From positions 67,194 to 131,193 of the forward strand of contig JAVVTR010000003.1 in assembly GCA_036653535.1 (NCBI GenBank): DNA of 64,000 nucleotides. Direction: 5' to 3'. The notes beneath the pieces were generated by a model that saw only the letters and a program-made list of their open reading frames with translations, ran no database searches and was not told the origin of the DNA. The DNA is from JAVVTR01 sp036653535. Its GTDB lineage: Bacteria; Bacteroidota; Bacteroidia; Bacteroidales; P3. The position numbers were made by a program, and so were the translations under genes. Numbering within the stretch: the first letter of the stretch is position 1; each line of letters begins with the position of its first letter. Shown piece by piece: positions 1-9,217 of this stretch.

Positions 1-919
1 TAACCACCCTATGCCGCAAGGATTGAAGCGCCACTGCTTTTATATCTTCTTTATCGGGCGCATATTTTCCATGAAAAGCAGCATGGCATTTAGCCCCTAC
101 TATTAAGCATTGAGAAGCTCTTGGACCGGCTCCCCAAGAAATATAATTACGAGTAATATTAGGAACCTCTTCTGCAACAGGTCGCGTGGAAGCAACCAAA
201 CGCACCGCATATTCATATAAAGAATCTGGTACCGGTATACGCCGAATAAGATGCTGAAAATATAAAATTTCTTCTGCAGACATAATCGATTGCACCTCGG
301 TCTGCACATCGGCTGTGGTAGCACGCACAATTTCTATTTCCTCCTGTAAAGTGGGATAATCTAAACTTATCTGAAACATAAATCTATCCAACTGAGCTTC
401 TGGTAAGGGATAGGTTCCTTCTTGTTCTATAGGATTTTGTGTAGCTAAAACAAAAAATGGCTTAGCTAAAGTATAGGTAGATGCCCCTACCGTTACAGAT
501 TTTTCTTGCATAGCCTCTAATAAAGCGGCCTGCGTTTTAGGGGGAGTACGATTAATTTCATCGGCTAAAACCAAATTTGCAAAAACGGGACCCGGAACAA
601 ACTTATAATTTCTTTCTTTATCTAATATCTCAAAGCCTGTAATATCGGAAGGCATTAAATCTGGCGTAAATTGAATACGATGAAAACTAAGATCCATGGC
701 CTTAGATAAGGTTTGTACCAACAAGGTTTTCGCTAAACCAGGAACCCCTACTAAAAGGGCATGCCCTCCACTAAAAATAGAAAGAAGTATATCCTCTACC
801 ACCAAATCCTGTCCTATAATCTGCTTGGAAATTTCTTTCTTCATGGCTTGGTACTTTGCCTCCAAAGCAGCCATTGCTTTGACATCATCCGTAAATTCCT
901 GCATAACTACATTTTCCAT
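1..919 (-). CDS. MoxR-family AAA+ ATPase (3' end outside window)
   Basis: The reading frame runs from an ATG at 919 to the window edge without a stop, so the C-terminus is missing. The translation has the MoxR Walker A 'GVPGLAKT', a Walker B followed by 'DEINR', and the family signature 'ATQNPIEQEGTYPLPEAQ'. MoxR ATPases act as chaperones, usually with vWA-domain partners encoded next to them; any partner would lie beyond position 1. The chosen start overlaps the end of the upstream PPIase gene by 13 bases in another frame. A second in-frame ATG at 904, five codons later, would abolish that overlap and is a fair alternative. The gene is the last visible member of the minus-strand guaB-PPIase run. 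The family assignment is secure; the specific substrate is unknown. Confidence 0.93.
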   Translation of the reverse strand, partial: MENVVMQEFTDDVKAMAALEAKYQAMKKEISKQIIGQDLVVEDILLSIFSGGHALLVGVPGLAKTLLVQTLSKAMDLSFHRIQFTPDLMPSDITGFEILDKERNYKFVPGPVFANLVLADEINRTPPKTQAALLEAMQEKSVTVGASTYTLAKPFFVLATQNPIEQEGTYPLPEAQLDRFMFQISLDYPTLQEEIEIVRATTADVQTEVQSIMSAEEILYFQHLIRRIPVPDSLYEYAVRLVASTRPVAEEVPNITRNYISWGAGPRASQCLIVGAKCHAAFHGKYAPDKEDIKAVALQSLRHRVV

Positions 920-2391
920 TTATACTTAAAGTCGCAATCGGCATAAGATCCTAATAATCGAATATAAGTATTGGCAATTTTGTCTTTCATCCAATTTTGC
1001 ATTTTCGTTGTTTTTGCTTTTTCCAAAGCCAATACATAAATTTTATCATAATCCTCTCTGAGATTGGCTCTATGTGGGGGGGTCTTCCGTTTTACAAAGA
1101 ATATACGAAAAGCATTTTGTCCATCTTCGTCCACAAACGGTAAGGCATGGGTAATTTCTCCTTCTTCTAATTTTTCTACCGAAAGATAAATCATGTGCTC
1201 TATCTCCTCTGAAGTGTAGCTGGGTTTACGGGTCATAGGACTTAGATAAGCACCATTCCCCTGCCCTCCTGCATCATCCGAAAAAATTCTAACGGCATCT
1301 TCAAAACTATATTCCGCCTTGCGAATTAATTTTGATACCGAATCTAATTCTATTTTCGCACGAAGCAAATCCATGTCCGAAGGCTTCGCTCTTATTAAGA
1401 TATGGCGAACATTAACCATTTCGCCTTTTTTATCTAATACTTCTAAAATATGAAAACCAAATTGAGTTTCAAAAACAGGAGATAATTCATTTATCGGCAA
1501 ACTAAATGCCATAGACTCAAATTCACTTGCCCATTCGCCACGCCCCCCATATCCTAATTCGCCTCCTTTACGAGCAGATCCAGGATCTTCCGAATAAAGA
1601 GCGGCCAAAGAACGAAAATTTTCCCCTTTAGCAATACGAGATCGTAATTCTTCTAAACGAGATTTAGCCAATTCTTTTTCCGTAGAACTAATAATAGCCT
1701 TCTTTACAATAGAAGACAATTCATATTCTATAGGAACCAAAGGAACACTATCTTTAGGTAATGCATCATAAAAGCGTTTTACCTCGGTAGGCGTAACTTT
1801 AATATCTTGTGTCAATTTATTTTCCATAGTACGAGCAATAAGGGCCGACTTTATCATTTCCCTATATTCTTCTTTTAGCTGCAAAATAGTTTTTCCATAA
1901 AATTCTTCCAACTTTTCACGGGAACCTATTTGCTCCACAAAATATCGAATACGACTCTCCAACTCATTTTCTACTTCATTCTCGCTAATATTAATACTGT
2001 CTTCATCGGCCTGTAAGGCGTATAAATCGCTTACCAACATGGCTTCCAATGCGCCACAACGCGACTGTTCGCTAATCAGTTCTCCCGTCATACGTAAGTT
2101 TTCCACCGCTTTTTCTACGTCCGATAACTTAACCATTTTGGTTCCCACCACAGCCACAATTTGATCTACTATTATTCCACGATTTAACGTTTCTTCTAAG
2201 GTTTGCACCGAAAAATCAGAAACACTATCCTTTTCTTCGGTTAGAGTATAGTCTAATTCATCCGAAACGGTATCCGTTAAGGTTTCTCCCTTTAAATGTG
2301 TTTTAGCAGGAGAAAACTGCGCAAATCCCATTTCTATACCAAACAGGCACAAAAAGAAGAATATAGGTAGTTTTTTTTGCAATACTTTCAT
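907..2391 (-). CDS. SurA-like periplasmic peptidyl-prolyl isomerase with two parvulin regions
   Basis: 494 residues. Residues 1-25 look like a signal peptide ending near 'FAQ'. A SurA-type N-terminal chaperone segment follows (about 74-210, beginning 'DQIVAVVGTKMV'). A clear parvulin domain spans about 221-320, with 'GGELGYGGRGEW' and 'FGFHILEV'. A second, more divergent one begins at 'VRHILI' (about 328). The family assists folding of outer-membrane proteins in the periplasm. It is the last of three consecutive PPIase genes, separated from the preceding one by three bases, so co-translation is likely. The gene ends inside the start region of moxR. SurA orthology is plausible from domain order, but gene-level naming is uncertain because Bacteroidetes carry several paralogues. 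Confidence 0.9.
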   Translation of the reverse strand: MKVLQKKLPIFFFLCLFGIEMGFAQFSPAKTHLKGETLTDTVSDELDYTLTEEKDSVSDFSVQTLEETLNRGIIVDQIVAVVGTKMVKLSDVEKAVENLRMTGELISEQSRCGALEAMLVSDLYALQADEDSINISENEVENELESRIRYFVEQIGSREKLEEFYGKTILQLKEEYREMIKSALIARTMENKLTQDIKVTPTEVKRFYDALPKDSVPLVPIEYELSSIVKKAIISSTEKELAKSRLEELRSRIAKGENFRSLAALYSEDPGSARKGGELGYGGRGEWASEFESMAFSLPINELSPVFETQFGFHILEVLDKKGEMVNVRHILIRAKPSDMDLLRAKIELDSVSKLIRKAEYSFEDAVRIFSDDAGGQGNGAYLSPMTRKPSYTSEEIEHMIYLSVEKLEEGEITHALPFVDEDGQNAFRIFFVKRKTPPHRANLREDYDKIYVLALEKAKTTKMQNWMKDKIANTYIRLLGSYADCDFKYKWKM

Positions 2392-2394
2392 AAA

Positions 2395-3279
2395 TTAGTA
2401 ATATTTTATCTCTTTAGCCTGTTCTGCTTCTTTTAATAAACCATCTCTCATTTCTTGGAGTATGGCCTGTTTTCTTTTGTTTAGAATAATAAGTCGAATA
2501 CGGTTACGCTCAAAAGGAAAAGGAGAAACCATATCCCTAACTCTAAAATCAAGAATAACCACGTAATAAATAAATTTTCCAAATACGACCTCTATTTGAT
2601 GATGATTACTAAGAAATTCTTCCTGATCATACGTTTTTATGGGTATTTCGCGTAAAAGATCATTAAAAAACAACCATTGATCGGTATCTAAAAAGTAATT
2701 ATCTGCCGATTTTGCACATAAATTACTTAATTTAATAAGATTACGTTCTGAAAACGGTTCAGAAAACAACTCTTTTTTTATTTTTTTTTCATCGGGATCG
2801 TTCCGCAAGACTTTGGCAAAACGAACTTTTACAATATTACTCTTCAAATAAAATTGTTCCGAATTAGCCTTGTAATAATCCTCTAATTCTTGTTCAGAAA
2901 CAATAGTATCTAATAATTGTTCCGCAACCCTATTTTGATAAGTAAATATAATTAAGGAGTTTTTATAATCCTCTATTTGTTTCTTATAATAATCTTCCGA
3001 AACATCGGTATTCTTCTTGGCCTTTTGTAAAAGCACTTGTTGCAATACCCAATTTTCAATTATCTTTTTAGAGGCATCCGCACTATCGGCTGGGAGCATA
3101 CCTACCGGAAGCATAGACTGCAAATCGCTTTTATATAGGACCTCCTCAGCGACAGAAACTATTTTTTCATCATGACTATATCCTAAGCGCTTGCAAGAAC
3201 TTACTAAAAACAGCATTGCAAACGCACCCAAAAAAATTGGGAAACATCGTGATTTATTGAAATAGGCTCTCAAAGACAT
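2395..3279 (-). CDS. Lipoprotein of the PPIase/SurA N-domain type
   Basis: 294 residues. A hydrophobic N-terminus ends in a lipobox 'LVSSC' with Cys29 as the probable acylation site. The rest is charged and helical, resembling the SurA-type N-terminal chaperone domain (for example 'ENWVLQQVLLQKAKK' and 'EQELEDYYKANSEQFY'). I see no convincing parvulin core with the usual GG-x-LG and FGxHI motifs, so enzymatic activity is doubtful. The start overlaps the end of the upstream two-domain PPIase by 26 bases, and the gene sits between two PPIase genes. I infer a membrane-anchored chaperone partner of its neighbours. The shared family is a moderate-confidence call resting on context and the N-domain pattern. 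Confidence 0.78.
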   Translation of the reverse strand: MSLRAYFNKSRCFPIFLGAFAMLFLVSSCKRLGYSHDEKIVSVAEEVLYKSDLQSMLPVGMLPADSADASKKIIENWVLQQVLLQKAKKNTDVSEDYYKKQIEDYKNSLIIFTYQNRVAEQLLDTIVSEQELEDYYKANSEQFYLKSNIVKVRFAKVLRNDPDEKKIKKELFSEPFSERNLIKLSNLCAKSADNYFLDTDQWLFFNDLLREIPIKTYDQEEFLSNHHQIEVVFGKFIYYVVILDFRVRDMVSPFPFERNRIRLIILNKRKQAILQEMRDGLLKEAEQAKEIKYY

Positions 3280-5260
3280 CTTTATTTACCGTAACTTTAT
3301 ATGTTTTATGTAATTCTTTTATCCACTGCTGATCTAAATAATTTTGATAATCCGAAATAACTAAACCTTTAATTTCGGAAAAATCTTTATAAGATTCCGG
3401 TATAATTTTTTCTATAATTACAAATGCTTTTCGCGTATCTCCAGAGAGTATATCCTTAGATAATCCTAATACCCAAGGAGTATTATCCACAAATATATTG
3501 CTACCGGGCTCAAAAGTATTTTCTTCCACTTTTATCACATCTATCCCAAAAGACTTATCCATTTGCGCCCTTATTTGCTCTACGCTCCAATTCTTTTTAT
3601 ATGCTTTTTCCATACATTTGCGCATTTGATCGGTAGAAACAGTTTTTACATCATACGAAACTACCACTGCATCTACTTTATGTGGCCATTTATATTGATC
3701 TTTATGATCTTCGAAATATTTCCTTAAGGCCACGGTATCATTAGAGGCTTTAGCCCAAACCTTGCGATTATTTATGTCAAACAAATACACCCCGTCTCTA
3801 TATTCTTTCATCAGCGCTTTAAATTCTGGATATTTAGAATCCAACATTTTTGCTTCGTTTTGTAAACTATAGGAAATTTTAAATTCCCCATACATTTCGC
3901 CTATTATCTGCGCTTTCCCTTTTAGCGTTTGTTGTTGCTTCTCTTCCATATAGCGAGCAAAATCCGACAAATAGACTTTATTATTGCCGTATGAAAATAA
4001 AACTTGACTATAGATTTTGGGATTAGAAAGCGAATCATACACCCAATGTCCGGCTTTAAGAATGGTATCTTTAATCAATGCCTGAAAGGAAAATAACACC
4101 GCTGTATTTTCTTTCAAATTATTATTTTTCATTAATTTGGAAGCATAAACTTTGATAGGAAGAGTCGATCTTTCATCTTTGCTTATATTATATTCCAAAT
4201 TGGGTAAAACCGCCAAATAGCTTTCTATACTGCTGTTGGAAATAAACTGTAATATATGCCATCCAAATCGAGTTTGGATAGGTTTAGAATATTCGCCGGG
4301 TTTCATTTTATAAAATGCTTCTATAAATTCCGGTATCATACGGTTGACCGTAAATTCCCCTAAATATCCCCCTTTAGAAGAGGCATTGTCTTTGGAATAT
4401 TCTTTTGCCACTTCTTCAAAGGAAGTTCCAGATTGCAACTTAGCATAAGCTTCGTCTATTTTTGCCCTACAAGCAGACTTTTGTTCGGGGGTGGTATCAA
4501 AAACCGTAATAGGTACTAAAATATGAGCGGCTTTAATACTTCCCAAAGCTGGCTTTTTATCGGTAAGTTGAATAATATGATAACCATATTGAGTTCGTAT
4601 AGGCATGGAAATATCTCCTACTTTCATAGCATATACTGCTTTCTCAAAAGGATAAACCATACTAAAAGCAGTAAAATAACCCAAGTCCCCTTCATTTCCG
4701 GTTTCCTTATATTGTTTTTGATTTTTTACACGATTTAACTCGGCCGAATATTTTAATGCGGTTTTTGCAAAATCAGCACCTTTCAACAATTCGTTTCTAG
4801 CTTGCATTGCTTTGTTATAGGCTGTAAGCGTATCTTGCACTTTAGCATCTTTATATAAACTTATTAATATATGACGTGCCCGCACATCGTAAAGCATATT
4901 AGAATATGCCTCTTTTAACAAAGCCTCCGATACCTGGTGGTCGGTAAGATAGGGTTCCGCCAATTGAGCTCTATAGGTATAAAGTTCTTCCTGCAAAGCA
5001 GTATTGGTATCGTAACCGGCATCTATAGCGGCCTGTACCTTAAGACGGAAGTTAATATAAAGATCTAAATAATTTGTTAAATCTTCCTTATTAGGACGCA
5101 CTTGCTTATTGAGAACGGAATTTTTGGTATAATTTTTATAAAAATCACCTCTTGTGGTGGTGTCCTTTCCTACGATCAACAAAACAGATTGATCTGTAAG
5201 CTGTCCTTGGGCCATAGAAAAGGAAAGTAGGGTACATAGGATAAAGCTGAATGTTTTCAT
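3254..5260 (-). CDS. Peptidyl-prolyl isomerase with two tandem parvulin domains
   Basis: 668 residues. Residues 1-20 are a typical signal peptide ending 'AQGQ'. The first parvulin (PpiC) domain is about 128-233, starting 'RARHILISL' and ending 'YGYHIIQL'. The second is about 244-341, starting 'AAHILVPI', with 'SKGGYLGEF' and 'FGWHILQF'. About 325 further residues have no recognised domain. This is a periplasmic proline isomerase and chaperone, probably for outer-membrane or secreted proteins. It lies 56 bases behind guaB and overlaps the following lipoprotein gene. The order guaB followed by several PPIases is, from memory, common in Bacteroidales. The tandem-domain call is firm; client proteins are unknown. 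Confidence 0.92.
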   Translation of the reverse strand: MKTFSFILCTLLSFSMAQGQLTDQSVLLIVGKDTTTRGDFYKNYTKNSVLNKQVRPNKEDLTNYLDLYINFRLKVQAAIDAGYDTNTALQEELYTYRAQLAEPYLTDHQVSEALLKEAYSNMLYDVRARHILISLYKDAKVQDTLTAYNKAMQARNELLKGADFAKTALKYSAELNRVKNQKQYKETGNEGDLGYFTAFSMVYPFEKAVYAMKVGDISMPIRTQYGYHIIQLTDKKPALGSIKAAHILVPITVFDTTPEQKSACRAKIDEAYAKLQSGTSFEEVAKEYSKDNASSKGGYLGEFTVNRMIPEFIEAFYKMKPGEYSKPIQTRFGWHILQFISNSSIESYLAVLPNLEYNISKDERSTLPIKVYASKLMKNNNLKENTAVLFSFQALIKDTILKAGHWVYDSLSNPKIYSQVLFSYGNNKVYLSDFARYMEEKQQQTLKGKAQIIGEMYGEFKISYSLQNEAKMLDSKYPEFKALMKEYRDGVYLFDINNRKVWAKASNDTVALRKYFEDHKDQYKWPHKVDAVVVSYDVKTVSTDQMRKCMEKAYKKNWSVEQIRAQMDKSFGIDVIKVEENTFEPGSNIFVDNTPWVLGLSKDILSGDTRKAFVIIEKIIPESYKDFSEIKGLVISDYQNYLDQQWIKELHKTYKVTVNKDVFESLFQ

Positions 5261-5316
5261 ATTTATAAGGATATATATCTTTTATTGATTTTTGTTTTTT
5301 TAGCGATAAAAAATCG

Positions 5317-6783
5317 TTAGCGTGAATAATTGGGTGCCTCTTGGGTAATAGTTATGTCGTGCGGATGCCCTTCTATGGCCGAAGCCGGAGTAATACGTAT
5401 AAATTTGGCCTTTTGAAGATGATGTATATCTTTGGAACCTGTATATCCCATTCCTGCCCTAAGTCCACCCACCAATTGTAGCAACACTTCCGATATGGAA
5501 CCTTTATATGGAACTCGTCCTACTATTCCTTCCGGAACCAACTTCTTTATATCTTCTTCCATATCCTGAAAATATCGGTCTTTAGATCCGGATTGCATAG
5601 CCTCTAAAGATCCCATTCCTCGGTAAGATTTAAATTTTCTACCTTCGTAAATAATGGTTGTTCCAGGAGATTCTTCGGTTCCCGCAAAAAGAGAACCAGC
5701 CATTACCGAAGATGCTCCTGCAGCTAAAGCTTTAACCACATCACCGGAATAACGAATACCCCCATCTGCAATTAAAGGAATCTTAAGGCCTTTTAAAGCC
5801 TCCGCTACTTGATAAACAGCGCTTAACTGAGGAACCCCTATTCCTGCTACAATACGAGTAGTACAAATAGAACCTGGTCCTATTCCTACTTTTACAGCAT
5901 CCACCCCTGCTTTAACCAAAGCTTCAGCAGCCTGTGCAGTGGCAATATTCCCTACCACCAAATCTACTCCCGTATATCTTTTTTTAAATCGTTTAGCGGC
6001 TTCTATCACGTAAAGCGAATGACCATGCGCCGTATCTATCACTATAGCATCTACCCCAGAAGCAACTAAAGCATCTACTCTTTCTTCCATATTGGCGGTA
6101 ATCCCCACTCCTGCTGCCACTCTTAATCGTCCTGAAGAATCTTTACAGGCCATAGGTTTCGCCTTCAGATTCATTATATCCCTATAGGTAATAAGACCTA
6201 TTAATTTACCCGTTTTGTCTACTACTGGTAGTTTTTCTATTCTATGCTGCTGTAAAATATCGGCTGCCTGATCAAAAGATATTTTACCAATGGCAGTAAC
6301 CACCTCCTTAGTCATTACCTCACTAATTTTACGCTCGTAATTTTTTTCAAAACGTAAATCCCTATTAGTTACTATCCCCACTAACTTCTTTTTACTATCC
6401 GTAACCGGAATACCCCCGACCCGAAACTCTTTCATCAACGAAAGGGCATCTTTAACTACAGCCTTATCATTTAAGGTTATAGGATCAGTAATCATCCCAT
6501 TTTCGGCTCTTTTTACTTTCTTAACCTCTAATGCCTGTTCCTCTATGCTCATGTTTTTATGAAGCACTCCTATTCCACCTTCTTGCGCCATAGCAATAGC
6601 CAATGAGGCATTGGTAACCGTATCCATAGCCGCCGATACAAAGGGTATATTTAATTTTATATTACGAGAGAAAGCAGAGGAGGTATCTACTTCTCGAGGT
6701 AGTACCTCAGAATAGGCAGGTAAAAGTAGAACATCGTCATATGTGAGACATTCTCCTACGAATTTATCCGAATCCAAATTCAT
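5317..6783 (-). CDS. guaB: Inosine-5'-monophosphate dehydrogenase
   Basis: 488 residues, normal length for bacterial IMPDH. It oxidises IMP to XMP with NAD, the committed step of guanine nucleotide synthesis. The N-terminal barrel opens 'LTYDDVLLLPAYSEVLPR'. Two CBS domains interrupt it at about 95-205. The catalytic loop is 'GPGSICTTR' with Cys307, and the flap region carries 'YRGMGSLEAM'. A -7 promoter element lies at 6810-6817, giving a short leader of about 20 bases. The gene heads a minus-strand run with three PPIase genes and is divergent from the methionine gamma-lyase-like gene. The identification is secure. Confidence 0.98.
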   Translation of the reverse strand: MNLDSDKFVGECLTYDDVLLLPAYSEVLPREVDTSSAFSRNIKLNIPFVSAAMDTVTNASLAIAMAQEGGIGVLHKNMSIEEQALEVKKVKRAENGMITDPITLNDKAVVKDALSLMKEFRVGGIPVTDSKKKLVGIVTNRDLRFEKNYERKISEVMTKEVVTAIGKISFDQAADILQQHRIEKLPVVDKTGKLIGLITYRDIMNLKAKPMACKDSSGRLRVAAGVGITANMEERVDALVASGVDAIVIDTAHGHSLYVIEAAKRFKKRYTGVDLVVGNIATAQAAEALVKAGVDAVKVGIGPGSICTTRIVAGIGVPQLSAVYQVAEALKGLKIPLIADGGIRYSGDVVKALAAGASSVMAGSLFAGTEESPGTTIIYEGRKFKSYRGMGSLEAMQSGSKDRYFQDMEEDIKKLVPEGIVGRVPYKGSISEVLLQLVGGLRAGMGYTGSKDIHHLQKAKFIRITPASAIEGHPHDITITQEAPNYSR

Positions 6784-6809
6784 TCGTTATCGTTTTAAGT
6801 TATAAGGTG

Positions 6810-6817
6810 CAAAAGTA
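6810..6817 (-). promoter_or_regulatory. Putative -7 element for guaB
   Basis: On the minus strand the bases read TACTTTTG, matching the Bacteroidetes -7 consensus TAnnTTTG. It lies 27 bases above the guaB start codon. I do not see a clear -33 TTTG at the usual spacing, so this rests on the -7 match and position. Confidence 0.45.
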
Positions 6818-6829
6818 AGAAAAATAATG

Positions 6830-6837
6830 TAATTTTG
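6830..6837 (+). promoter_or_regulatory. Putative -7 element for the PLP-lyase gene
   Basis: TAATTTTG matches TAnnTTTG and lies 53 bases above the ATG at 6890. Together with 6810-6817 it forms a compact back-to-back promoter region in which the two -7 boxes are 12 bases apart. No clear -33 box is visible. Confidence 0.45.
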
Positions 6838-6889
6838 CCACTTGCTAAGGAAGTAATACATAAAAAATATTCATCATATACTTTAAAAA

Positions 6890-8071
6890 ATGGAAAACAA
6901 AGATTTAGGATTCAATTCCTTATTAATTCACGGAGCGAGTATCGAAGATCCATACGGGAATGTAAACGTTCCTATACACCAAACCTCTACTTTCCGATTT
7001 AAATCGGCCGAAGATGGAGCCGCTTGTTTTGCAGGAGAAAAAGATGGTTTTATATATACCCGCATCGGCAATCCCACCATTGGTGCTTTGGAAAAAGTTG
7101 TAGCAGATTTAGAACATGGTTGCGGGGGGATAGCTACTGGCTCTGGAATGGGTGCCGTTAGTGTAGTTTATATGGCTCTTCTCGGGCAGGGTACTCACGT
7201 TGTTAGTTCTGCGGCCGTATATGGTCCATCGAGAGTAATGTTAGAAAGTTTCCTTAAAAACTATGGGGTAGAATCCACATTTGTAGACTCTTCCGACATA
7301 TGCGCTGTAGAAAAAGCAATACAAGCCAATACTAAATTAATTTATATTGAAACTCCTGCTAATCCTACTATGGATATTACCGATATTGAAGCTGTAGCAA
7401 AATTGGCTCATAGCAAAAATATTCTTCTTGCCATAGACAATACTTTTTGCAGTCCTTATTTGCAACGTCCCTTAGATTTGGGTGCCGATATCGTTTTTCA
7501 TTCCATGACTAAATTTATCAATGGACATGCGGATATTGTTGCCGGTATGGTAGTTGCCAAAGATCCTGTTTTATATAAGAAACTAAGAGGCACTATGGTT
7601 ATGCTCGGATGCAATATGGATCCTCTTCAATCTTATTTTGTAATTAGAGGTCTTAAAACTTTAGGAATTCGCATAGACAGAGCTCAGGAAAACGCCATGA
7701 AAGTGGCTTCTTTCTTAGAAAAACACCCGAAAATTGCGTGGGTAAAATACCCGGGATTACCTTCTCATCCTCAATATGAATTGGCAAAAAGACAAATGAA
7801 AGGCCCTGGAACCATGATTAGCTTTGAAGTAAAAGGAGGTTTGGAAGCAGGACGCATACTTATGAATGAAGTCAAACTTTGTATATTGGCCGTTTCCTTA
7901 GGAGGAGTAGAAACTTTAATTCAACACCCCGCCTCTATGACCCATGCCAAAGTATCTCACGAAAACAAACTAAAAGCTGGTATTACCGATGGCTTGGTAC
8001 GTTTCTCCGTTGGAATAGAAGATGCACAAGATATCATTCACGATTTGGAACAAGCACTATCAAAAATCTAA
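6890..8071 (+). CDS. Cys/Met-metabolism PLP enzyme, probably methionine gamma-lyase
   Basis: 393 residues, fold-type I PLP enzyme. The PLP lysine is K208 in 'HSMTKFINGHADIVAG', a variant of the 'HSxTKYINGHGD' seen in methionine gamma-lyases, and the C-terminal stretch 'SLGGVETLIQHPASMTH' is also typical. Such enzymes break methionine into methanethiol, ammonia and 2-oxobutyrate. The loop that carries the characteristic cysteine of methionine gamma-lyase (Tyr-Gly-Cys) reads Tyr111-Gly112-Pro113 here, so substrate preference may lean toward cystathionine or O-acylhomoserine. It stands alone between a divergent promoter and a terminator at 8091-8135. The family is certain; the exact reaction is not. 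Confidence 0.85.
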   Translation: MENKDLGFNSLLIHGASIEDPYGNVNVPIHQTSTFRFKSAEDGAACFAGEKDGFIYTRIGNPTIGALEKVVADLEHGCGGIATGSGMGAVSVVYMALLGQGTHVVSSAAVYGPSRVMLESFLKNYGVESTFVDSSDICAVEKAIQANTKLIYIETPANPTMDITDIEAVAKLAHSKNILLAIDNTFCSPYLQRPLDLGADIVFHSMTKFINGHADIVAGMVVAKDPVLYKKLRGTMVMLGCNMDPLQSYFVIRGLKTLGIRIDRAQENAMKVASFLEKHPKIAWVKYPGLPSHPQYELAKRQMKGPGTMISFEVKGGLEAGRILMNEVKLCILAVSLGGVETLIQHPASMTHAKVSHENKLKAGITDGLVRFSVGIEDAQDIIHDLEQALSKI

Positions 8072-8090
8072 TGTGATATTTTCCCTATAC

Positions 8091-8135
8091 AAAAAAGAGG
8101 TTGAGAATCTATTTAAATTCCAACCTCTTTTTTTT
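8091..8135 (+). terminator. Intrinsic terminator between convergent genes
   Basis: AAAAAAGAGGTTG (8091-8103) pairs perfectly with the copy ending around 8133, followed by a T run. The symmetric A/T flanks let it serve both the PLP-lyase gene and the convergent EamA gene ending at 8187. Confidence 0.85.
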
Positions 8136-8186
8136 GTATCTTATGCTTCAAATCTAAAACTTTCAAAACAAGAGAAAAAACAACTA

Positions 8187-9119
8187 CTATCTTTTTATAT
8201 TTCTTTCTGCATCCAATTGTGCTTTGGATTTACTTTGGGTCACCACATAAACCCCTAAAAACACCAAAGCCGCTGCCAAAGCTTTTACCCAAGTAAAACT
8301 ATCCATCCCGAGAATTAAGGCTAATAATGCGGTGGTAATAGGTTGCACATAATTATATACACTCAAAACCGTGGGGCGTAAAGCCTTTTGTGCCACAGGT
8401 ATAAGCATATAGGTGATAAAAGTTGCCCCTACCACTACGTAAGCCAATTCTAAATAAGCTTTCAGTGGAAGATTTGCATAATCTATCTCCGAGACACTAC
8501 CATAAAGAAAAGGCAAAGAAACCATGGAAGAAAAAAGGAACATCCATTTCATAATGGTAACCGGTTTGTATCGCGATATTAAATTACGAAATGCCGTTAA
8601 GTAAATGGCATAAGATATACCACTAATTAAGCAAAGTGTAATTCCCCATATATTTCCAGAAGCAGAACTATTTTTCCCACTTAGAACCATAATAACTGCA
8701 CCAGCCAATCCTAAACAAACCCCTCCTACTTTTTTGAAAGTAATAGGCTCTTTTAAAAAAAAAGCAGCCAAAAGCATGGTGAAAATAGGGGTAAAAGTCA
8801 CTACTATGGCGGCTTCTATGGGAGAGGAATATTCCAAACCTTTTACAAAAAGCATTTGATTCATCAATACTCCAAATAAAGCGGCTAAGGCTAATAAAGC
8901 CAAATCTTTGATGGGGACTTTTTCGTACTTTATTAGCAAAGAAACCATCCAAAACAAAATAGCACCTCCACAAGTTCTAAAAAAAGCCATAGCATATGCC
9001 GATACAAATTCCGGCATAACTAATTTAGATATAAGAATATTTACACCAAAAATAATATTGGCTGCTAAAATGGCTATATGCCCACGAAAAATCGAAACGG
9101 AAAGTTTTTCATTCCCCAT
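8187..9119 (-). CDS. EamA/DMT-superfamily inner-membrane transporter
   Basis: 310 residues with about ten hydrophobic segments arranged as two five-helix EamA repeats, each ending in a helix rich in small residues (first repeat near 'AAFFLKEPITFKKVGGVCLG', second near 'TVLSVYNYVQPITTALLALI'). The EAMA 'EP/QP' positions before the fifth helix are visible. The family exports amino acids, nucleotide sugars or other metabolites; no substrate can be read from the sequence. A -7 element at 9155-9162 supports the ATG at 9119. The gene is divergent from the DUF308 gene and convergent with the lyase gene. The positively charged C-terminus lies in the cytoplasm under the usual topology. Confidence 0.93.
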   Translation of the reverse strand: MGNEKLSVSIFRGHIAILAANIIFGVNILISKLVMPEFVSAYAMAFFRTCGGAILFWMVSLLIKYEKVPIKDLALLALAALFGVLMNQMLFVKGLEYSSPIEAAIVVTFTPIFTMLLAAFFLKEPITFKKVGGVCLGLAGAVIMVLSGKNSSASGNIWGITLCLISGISYAIYLTAFRNLISRYKPVTIMKWMFLFSSMVSLPFLYGSVSEIDYANLPLKAYLELAYVVVGATFITYMLIPVAQKALRPTVLSVYNYVQPITTALLALILGMDSFTWVKALAAALVFLGVYVVTQSKSKAQLDAERNIKR

Positions 9120-9154
9120 AAAATCGCTCCTAAAAATATTTTAAAAAAGGAGGG

Positions 9155-9162
9155 CAAAGTTA
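9155..9162 (-). promoter_or_regulatory. Putative -7 element for the EamA transporter
   Basis: Minus-strand TAACTTTG fits TAnnTTTG, 36 bases above the ATG at 9119. It is one half of a divergent promoter pair with 9175-9182. Confidence 0.5.
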
Positions 9163-9174
9163 AGCATTTTTACT

Positions 9175-9182
9175 TACATTTG
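9175..9182 (+). promoter_or_regulatory. Putative -7 element for the DUF308 gene
   Basis: TACATTTG fits TAnnTTTG, 35 bases above the ATG at 9218. The divergent -7 box on the other strand is only 12 bases away, the same spacing as at guaB. Confidence 0.5.
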
Positions 9183-9217
9183 TTCTTTATGAAGATCACA
9201 ACCTAAAATACACGAAT

